This document shows, piece by piece, positions 58,801-64,000 of a stretch of DNA of 64,000 nucleotides. Position numbers and translations under genes: made by a program. The notes under the pieces are model-generated. The model saw only the letters and a program-made list of their open reading frames with translations, was not told where the DNA came from and did not search any database. Each line of letters begins with the position of its first letter. Position 1 is the first letter of the stretch. This DNA comes from Orobanche coerulescens (Eukaryota; Streptophyta; Magnoliopsida; Lamiales; Orobanchaceae): NCBI GenBank assembly GCA_033398695.1, contig CM065801.1, forward strand, positions 5,022,001 to 5,086,000. Direction: 5' to 3'.

Positions 58801-59090
58801 CATTCAGCCCATCTCACGGTTCAGTTGTTGATCTTGAGGATCGAATTTTCAACCTTGTTAACTTGTTCAAGGTAATCATTTCAGGAATTTCATCAGGCAA
58901 TCATGTTACCTCATTTGATGTTTCATACGATCTTATCATACTCCGACGTAATGTCGACGATCATTTCATTAAATCATTAATGCATTCATTGTGCGAGAGC
59001 GTGTATGCTCATTATTGTCACTCTGTAACGTAATCATAATGCGATATTCATGCGGAATCTATAATCATCATGTGACTTTCCTACTTCACT

Positions 59091-60357
59091 ATGGATAGAG
59101 CTGTCAGAGGACGCAGGGGAAGAGGCCGCGGTGCGGGCCGAAACCCGGGCTCTCGTGTGCATGCCCACACGAACGCGAGGGATATCATTAATTCATCAAA
59201 TAGCGAGGCTACTCATTCATCCGCGGATAATCATTCACTGTCTGGGAGTCGTACCCGAGAGGCATCTCACTCGGAAGGTGTTCGGGTTGACCCATTCATA
59301 TTTATGCAGGGCATGATGGCCCAGATGACTCAGATGACGCGGATAGTGGAGACCATGCAGACCTCGATGGTTCGTGGTCCACCGCAATGTGGATGCAGTG
59401 CCATTTCATGGACAGACGGAGGAGTGAATCGATCGTTGGCGATATCTCTCGCCGATGTCGCCTACCTTTGAGGGTCGTCGGAACCATGATATTGTTCATT
59501 GGCTCGAGCATTTTGATAAACTCTTCGACATGGTTCAAAGGTCCTAAGAGAGTAAAGTGGCGAGCGGCTTATTACTTGAGTAAGGGCGCTTATTCGTGGT
59601 GGCTTTCTGTGAAACCCATCGATCGTGATTGTATTTGGAGTGAGTTCAAGACTCTCATTTTAGAGAGGTATTACCCGGCTCCACTTCGTGAAGCCAAGTT
59701 GTCAGAAGTTTTGAACCCCGAATCTGTCAAGGACGAGGGTGTTATTATCATTGCTGAGAAGTTTTAGGGACTACTTCAGTTTGCTTCACGCTTATCCGCA
59801 TCGAGGCGGATAAGATCAAATATTTTAGCAAGAGGTTAAATCCGCAGTTGAGGATGCGGTTGTTCAATCACAATTGTAATTCACTTAGTGAGTTCATCGG
59901 GAAGGCTCTTGGAGCAGAGCTTTTGACCAAGGAGCTTACTCAGAAGCATCCTCCAGTTTCTTCGGGTGAGAGGACTAGAATGCCGGCCCGTTCAGAGGGA
60001 CATCGGGCTCCGACGTCCAAGGGGTCGTTTTCTAGTCGTCTTCGTGCTGGGATAACATCTTCCTCTCAGGCATCGAGTTCGACTGTTGTTTGCTTTAACT
60101 GTGATTCAGCAGGTCACGTTAGTACCCGGTGTACGGTGCCAGCTATTGTTTGTTTTCTGTGTGGGAGACAGGGACACCGGCAGAAATACTGCAGGGGTTC
60201 TAGCGCCAGTAAATCTCAAGGGAGCTCAAGGGCCTCGAGAGACTTCGTTACTCCAGCCAGTGCATCATCCAAGGGACCCCATCAGGCCTCGAGGGCCAGA
60301 GGTAAGGACATTCATCGCCGGTTTGAACAAGTTAATTCTTGCTCGTTAATAGTATAA
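59091..60357 (+). pseudogene. Gypsy gag (frameshifted)
   Basis: MDRAVRGRRGRGRGAGRNPG opens a basic leader like that of the TR-GAG gag. A frameshift near 59460-59510 moves into frames with KWRAAYYLSKGAYSWWLSV and WSEFKTLILERYYPAPLREA, the capsid core. A TAG at 59765-59767 and a further shift lead to LNPQLRMRLFNHN and LGAELLTKELTQK (from about 59830). Two CCHC knuckles, CFNCDSAGHVSTRC and CFLCGRQGHRQKYC, precede the TAA at 60355-60357. Not functional as it stands. Confidence 0.88.
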
Positions 60358-60470
60358 ACATTCATTTCGTTGTCGTTCATTCATTCATATAATTCATCCA
60401 TCATACATCAATCATGTTGGGACTTGTCATCATGAAACTAATCATTCAATTCATGAGGAACAACGTGTTG

Positions 60471-61633
60471 TGTCAAGATTTATCCATCCCGACAGGCGAT
60501 CGACTATAAGGCCGAGCGACCAAGTCAACTCCAGTCAAACTATGGCTAGCTCGCCAAGTCGAAGATATCAGACCACCATCAGGTACCTAGATATCGACTC
60601 CCAAGGCGATCACCCTTTGGCAGCTGGCGATCTACTCTAGTGACCGGCTAAGGACAGTCGACCTACGCCCCGAGCAGAGATGATCGCCCGTCAAAGTCAT
60701 CGAGGATTGGATCTCAGAACAGCACCCACGTGCAGATCCACAAAAGGCGCTGACAAGATCTTCGCTAACAGACAAGATCTTTTGCTGACAGATAAGACCT
60801 TTGACCACAGCCTGTCACCTACCCCACCTACCGGCATGCGCGCCGAAAGTTTTCAGTGGGACCACCCGTGATAGCAACTCAGGACACGTGCAGGCTCCCC
60901 ATTGGACCGTACAGTTGACTGCCAGCAACTCCCGCAGGCTTTAAGGAGACATGCCCACGTGCTAAAAGATGATCGCCCGATTATTATAATGCAGAAAAGG
61001 CGATCGCCCGGCACATCCATGTCCTATAAATAGAGAACCTCCTCCTACTGGAAAAAGGTTCCGGATTCATTTGACTTACGTTCAGAACTCATTCTCTCAT
61101 ATTCCGAATTCATTCACGGAAATACTGAAGAACACACATATCATCAAGCTCCCGGCTATCTCACCGGAATCCATCTCAGGACTTCTCTCTCCAAATCTCT
61201 CGTCCAGAAGACGATCGGCAGAAGCAGCAAGTCTCCACTAGACAGATTCCAAGAGATTCTTAAGCCCAAGAGCCCAAGCATCCAGCTAAATACTCGCCGT
61301 GAGAGACTGTCGATCTCTCACCGCCGCGACTGTTCATCTCTTTTGTTACAAGAACTCACAGAGCATCAAATCTGCTTCTTCCGGCAATCTACACGCTCAC
61401 TAGCTAAGATAACAAGAATCTTTACACTCATTGTAATTGTATTCTTACATTAGTACTTGTATCCCCGAATATTAGTATTAATAATATCTCGCGAGAGCAT
61501 TCAAGCCCGGGACTAACAACCCCGGCAAATCTTGTGTTATTTATCTTTCTCACGGAAGTGCTCTTGCATTTGTTTGCTATCCCATCCATTCCAAAGAATA
61601 TCTATCTCCTGGATAATATTTTGGGTAGCAACA
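60471..61633 (+). repeat. Probable 5' LTR of the Tat-like element
   Basis: Begins TGTCAAGATTTATCC, ends GTAGCAACA. It contains repeated GGCGATC/GATCGCC words upstream of TATAAATA (61025-61032). Boundaries inferred from TG...CA ends and the following junction. Confidence 0.6.
61025..61032 (+). promoter_or_regulatory. TATA box of the Tat-like LTR
   Basis: CTATAAATAGAG, with GGCGATCGCCCG about 25 bp upstream. Confidence 0.65.
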
Positions 61634-61812
61634 ATCGGGCGCTAGAGGAAGGGCATCTCGACCCTCAAATTTATATTCTACCGTCCCAAGAACACTCACT
61701 GTTCTGGGCGTATACTTGAAGTGACACTCACCGCACTTCAAAGAGAACCTTCAATCATGACATCCGCCGGACATCGAAGAAAGCCGCTCTCCGAACCGCC
61801 GACACCATATCC

Positions 61813-63290
61813 TTGCCTCACCGAACTCCAGCCAACGACAGGGGGAAGCCGCAGCAACGCGAGACTCTCGATCCCGCATCCGAGAGATGGCCCCAACCTC
61901 TCACTCGATCAGTTCCAAATCGAGGAACAGATCGAGGAGGCTATGGCCATCCTAGAGGAGCGACGGATAGCATGCGCGTCGCCCACGATAACTCCCTCGA
62001 TCATCCGCCGCATGGGAAAACGGAAATTCAGCGGGCTACTGACCGAGCGATCGTCAGAAAGCCCCAATTCGCGAGGAAAGGCTCTCGCAAGACCGGACGG
62101 ATCCATATTCAATCGCTTGGGGCGCGACCCATCCTGGCAACCGGGCATTCTGTTTCCAACCTTGAAAAGACGGAATCCGAATCCGTCACCAGCAGTTCGT
62201 CCTACCCACCTCACAACCGAACGCAGGTCAGCCATCTGACTCCCGCACCGATCGCCAGGGGATCAGTACTCAATCGCCTCGGCTCCCGCTCTGAGCGCCG
62301 AGTCGCGAGCAGCCAGGCCACGGCGATGGCCGCTATACAACGCCAGCTCGACGAGATGAAAACACTCTTGGACACTGGGGCAAGCGCCAGCAAAAAGATC
62401 GCCGGGCCGACCGAGCCACTCGCGGTCCACATCGAGCTTGCCCCGATACAACCAACGATCGCTCCTCCCAAAACACCTCTGTATGAGGGGAGATCGGACC
62501 CTGAAACCCACCTGAGTAAATTCCGAATCTACATGACTGGGTGTGGGGCATCTGATGCAACCAAGTGCCGGATCTTCCCGTTAACATTGGGCGAGCTGGC
62601 CCATAGGTGGTACGTCTCACTACCACCACGATCAATCACTTCCTTTAAGAAACTGGCGAATGACTTCACGTCATACTTCGCCAAAGAAGGTCGCTGACTG
62701 AAGGCCCCCACCGCGTGATAAAAATCAAGCAGGGGAAGGACGAGTCAGACGCAGATTACATCGACCGGGTAGATGAAATCATCCTCACCGGCGAACCCAT
62801 CAGTGATGAGCTCGCTCTCTATTCGGTCATGGGGGGATTCCACGGACACTCTCCCATGTTTAGACATCTCTCCAAGGATATTCCCCCAACTTACGCGATC
62901 TTCCGCGCTAAAGCTGCCAACTTTCTGGCCAGGCAAAGGCTACTCACCCTCCACCTAGGCGAGGAAACGCCACCTCCGGTCCAGAAGATAGCGATCGCCA
63001 AAGCAAAGAAGGCGATCGCCAAGCCACTCGGAGATCTCAAGGCTTTCGAGGACATGGAAGCCCATCTCCTCCATACGTTCAACCGAACTCCGGCACATGT
63101 TTTCTATGCCATCAAGGGGCTCGAAGAGCTAAAAAAGCCAAAGGCGATAAGGGACCACAGTCACCTGGACAACAATCAGTATTGTGCCTACCATAAGAGT
63201 CCCGGCCACAGCACCAACCAATGCCGCGACCTCCTCAAACAGCTCTGGAGATTGTTCGAGGAAGGCAAGTCGATGTGCCTTATCGCCTAG
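61813..63290 (+). pseudogene. Tat-like gag (one frameshift)
   Basis: The frame from 61813 to 62697 carries AAIQRQLDEMKTLLDTGASA, PLYEGRSDPETHLSKFRIYM and GELAHRWYVSLPPRSITSF, ending in a TGA after FAKEGR. The next frame continues the same domain with VIKIKQGKDESDADYIDRVD, so a frameshift lies near 62690. A zinc-finger-like CAYHKSPGHSTNQC and CRDLLKQLWRLFEEGK follow to the TAG at 63288-63290. An overlapping frame (61721-62239) may carry the true N-terminus. The lineage call rests on the KIRQGK/CAYH pattern. Confidence 0.82.
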
Positions 63291-63479
63291 CCAAAGCCCC
63301 TACCAATCTCTACACACGATCGTCCGAGTCGAACACAAAACAGGCTGGAAAGCTCATATGAGCCGACCCCTGGATCAACCTCGGCGACCGTCCCTACATG
63401 CTTCAATCAAGAGAAGGAGACCTCGGAAGTCTCCTCGATCTCCCTCCTCATTTAAGAAATTGGAGGACTCAATCGCCAT

Positions 63480-64000
63480 CTACAGTTCACCATCTAACAT
63501 GATGGACTAAGGCACGAGATCGCCTCCCCCTCACAACGTACACCGTCGAAGGTCGGCATCTGCATGACGATCCAAGGTGGAAGAGTGCATCCATGGTCCT
63601 GGTGGTCGATGGAACCGACTGCTTAGGCCATGCAAGGTCCCTTTGGGCCAAGATCGCCCGCCCTTCGTTTAAATACGAGGCCGGCGTAGTCTGAGGGCCC
63701 TCCAAAGTTAATCAGTGGACACGATCGCTCGCCCTCAAATGTTCATCATCTAACATGGTGAACCCGGACAATGCGACGTGCCACAACCCCCGTCACAACG
63801 TACACCGTCGAAGGTCGGCATCTGCATGATGATCCAAGGTGGAAGAGTACAGCCATGGTCCTGGTGGTCGATGGAACCGACTGATTAGGCCATGCAAGGT
63901 CCCTTTGGGACAAGATCGCCCGCCCTTCGTTTAAATACGAGGCCGGCGTAGTCTGAGGGCCCTCCAAAGTTAATCAGTGGACACGATCGCTCGCCCTCAA
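63480..64000 (+). repeat. 261-bp tandem repeat at the right edge
   Basis: GTACACCGTCGAAGGTCGGC recurs at 63539 and 63800. The two visible units are nearly identical and the array continues past 64000. It includes GATCGCCCGCCC and CACGATCGCTCGCCC words. Internal tandem arrays are common downstream of gag in Tat elements. Confidence 0.9.

Larger units (their letters stand above)
54736..60470 (+). mobile_element. Ty3/gypsy retrotransposon with 3.4-kb LTR (5' part)
   Basis: Inserted into the copia 5' LTR. The 5' LTR (54736-58108) is followed by a tRNA-Met primer site, a repetitive leader and a frameshifted gag. It is cut at about 60470 by the next element. No pol is visible before that point, so the remainder is presumably outside the window. 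Confidence 0.88.
60471..64000 (+). mobile_element. Tat-like Ty3/gypsy retrotransposon (5' part, runs off window)
   Basis: A new terminus TGTCAAGATT at 60471 interrupts the previous gypsy element. A TATAAATA box, a CGGGCGCTAGAGGAAGGG junction typical of Tat/Ogre-like gypsy elements, and a gag of that lineage follow. The LTR end at 61633 (GTAGCAACA) is a best guess, because the second LTR is outside the window. Confidence 0.8.

Noticed and set aside
59387..59460. Start of a separate gene at the second gag frame
   Set aside because: The peptide continues the gag capsid domain; this is a frameshift, not a new gene.

Overview
The window is nuclear DNA of a flowering plant, probably a eudicot. It carries plant-type split genes, a chloroplast import receptor gene and dense plant transposons (Ty1/copia, Ty3/gypsy, hAT, Harbinger, Stowaway, MULE, SINE). 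I cannot name the species. Only two host genes are supported: the 5' end of an FHA/AAA-type ATPase gene on the minus strand at the left edge (about 94-1573), and a single-exon TOC159 preprotein-receptor gene on the plus strand (33703-37656). The rest is transposon-derived or AT-rich intergenic DNA.

Layout. 1-1.6 kb: AAA ATPase exons 1-4. 1.9-3.1 kb: a Harbinger MITE and a Stowaway MITE. 4.2-13.6 kb: a SINE with a 17-bp target duplication, split by a 9.1-kb minus-strand Ty3/gypsy-type element that has two long LTRs, a tRNA-Met primer site and an intact gag but no pol (TR-GAG type), itself carrying a hAT element (9686-10896). 14.1-17.3 kb: a retroposon with a 12-bp target duplication, a TA-flanked element and an array of a dispersed AT-rich repeat. 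17.4-28.7 kb: a Mutator-like structure with two concentric inverted-repeat pairs. It encloses a decayed DUF1985/Ulp1 cysteine-protease gene on the plus strand and a decayed MuDR transposase on the minus strand, converging on each other, with several clusters of the palindrome CACGATCGTG.

28.7-33 kb: very AT-rich intergenic DNA. 33-33.5 kb: a hAT-like MITE just upstream of TOC159. 38.1-39.5 kb: small MITEs. 39558-45853: a complete copia element with a perfect 5-bp target duplication and a broken polyprotein. 46575 to the right edge: a nest. A minus-strand copia element is interrupted by a hAT element in its integrase and by a gypsy element (3.4-kb LTR) in its 5' LTR. The gypsy element is in turn interrupted by a Tat-like gypsy element that runs off the window with a 261-bp tandem repeat.

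The genes do not form a pathway. The most unusual signal is that three unrelated elements each carry a cluster of a different short palindrome: TTACGTACGTAA, TAGCGCACGCTA and CACGATCGTG. In two LTRs the cluster lies directly upstream of the apparent TATA box.
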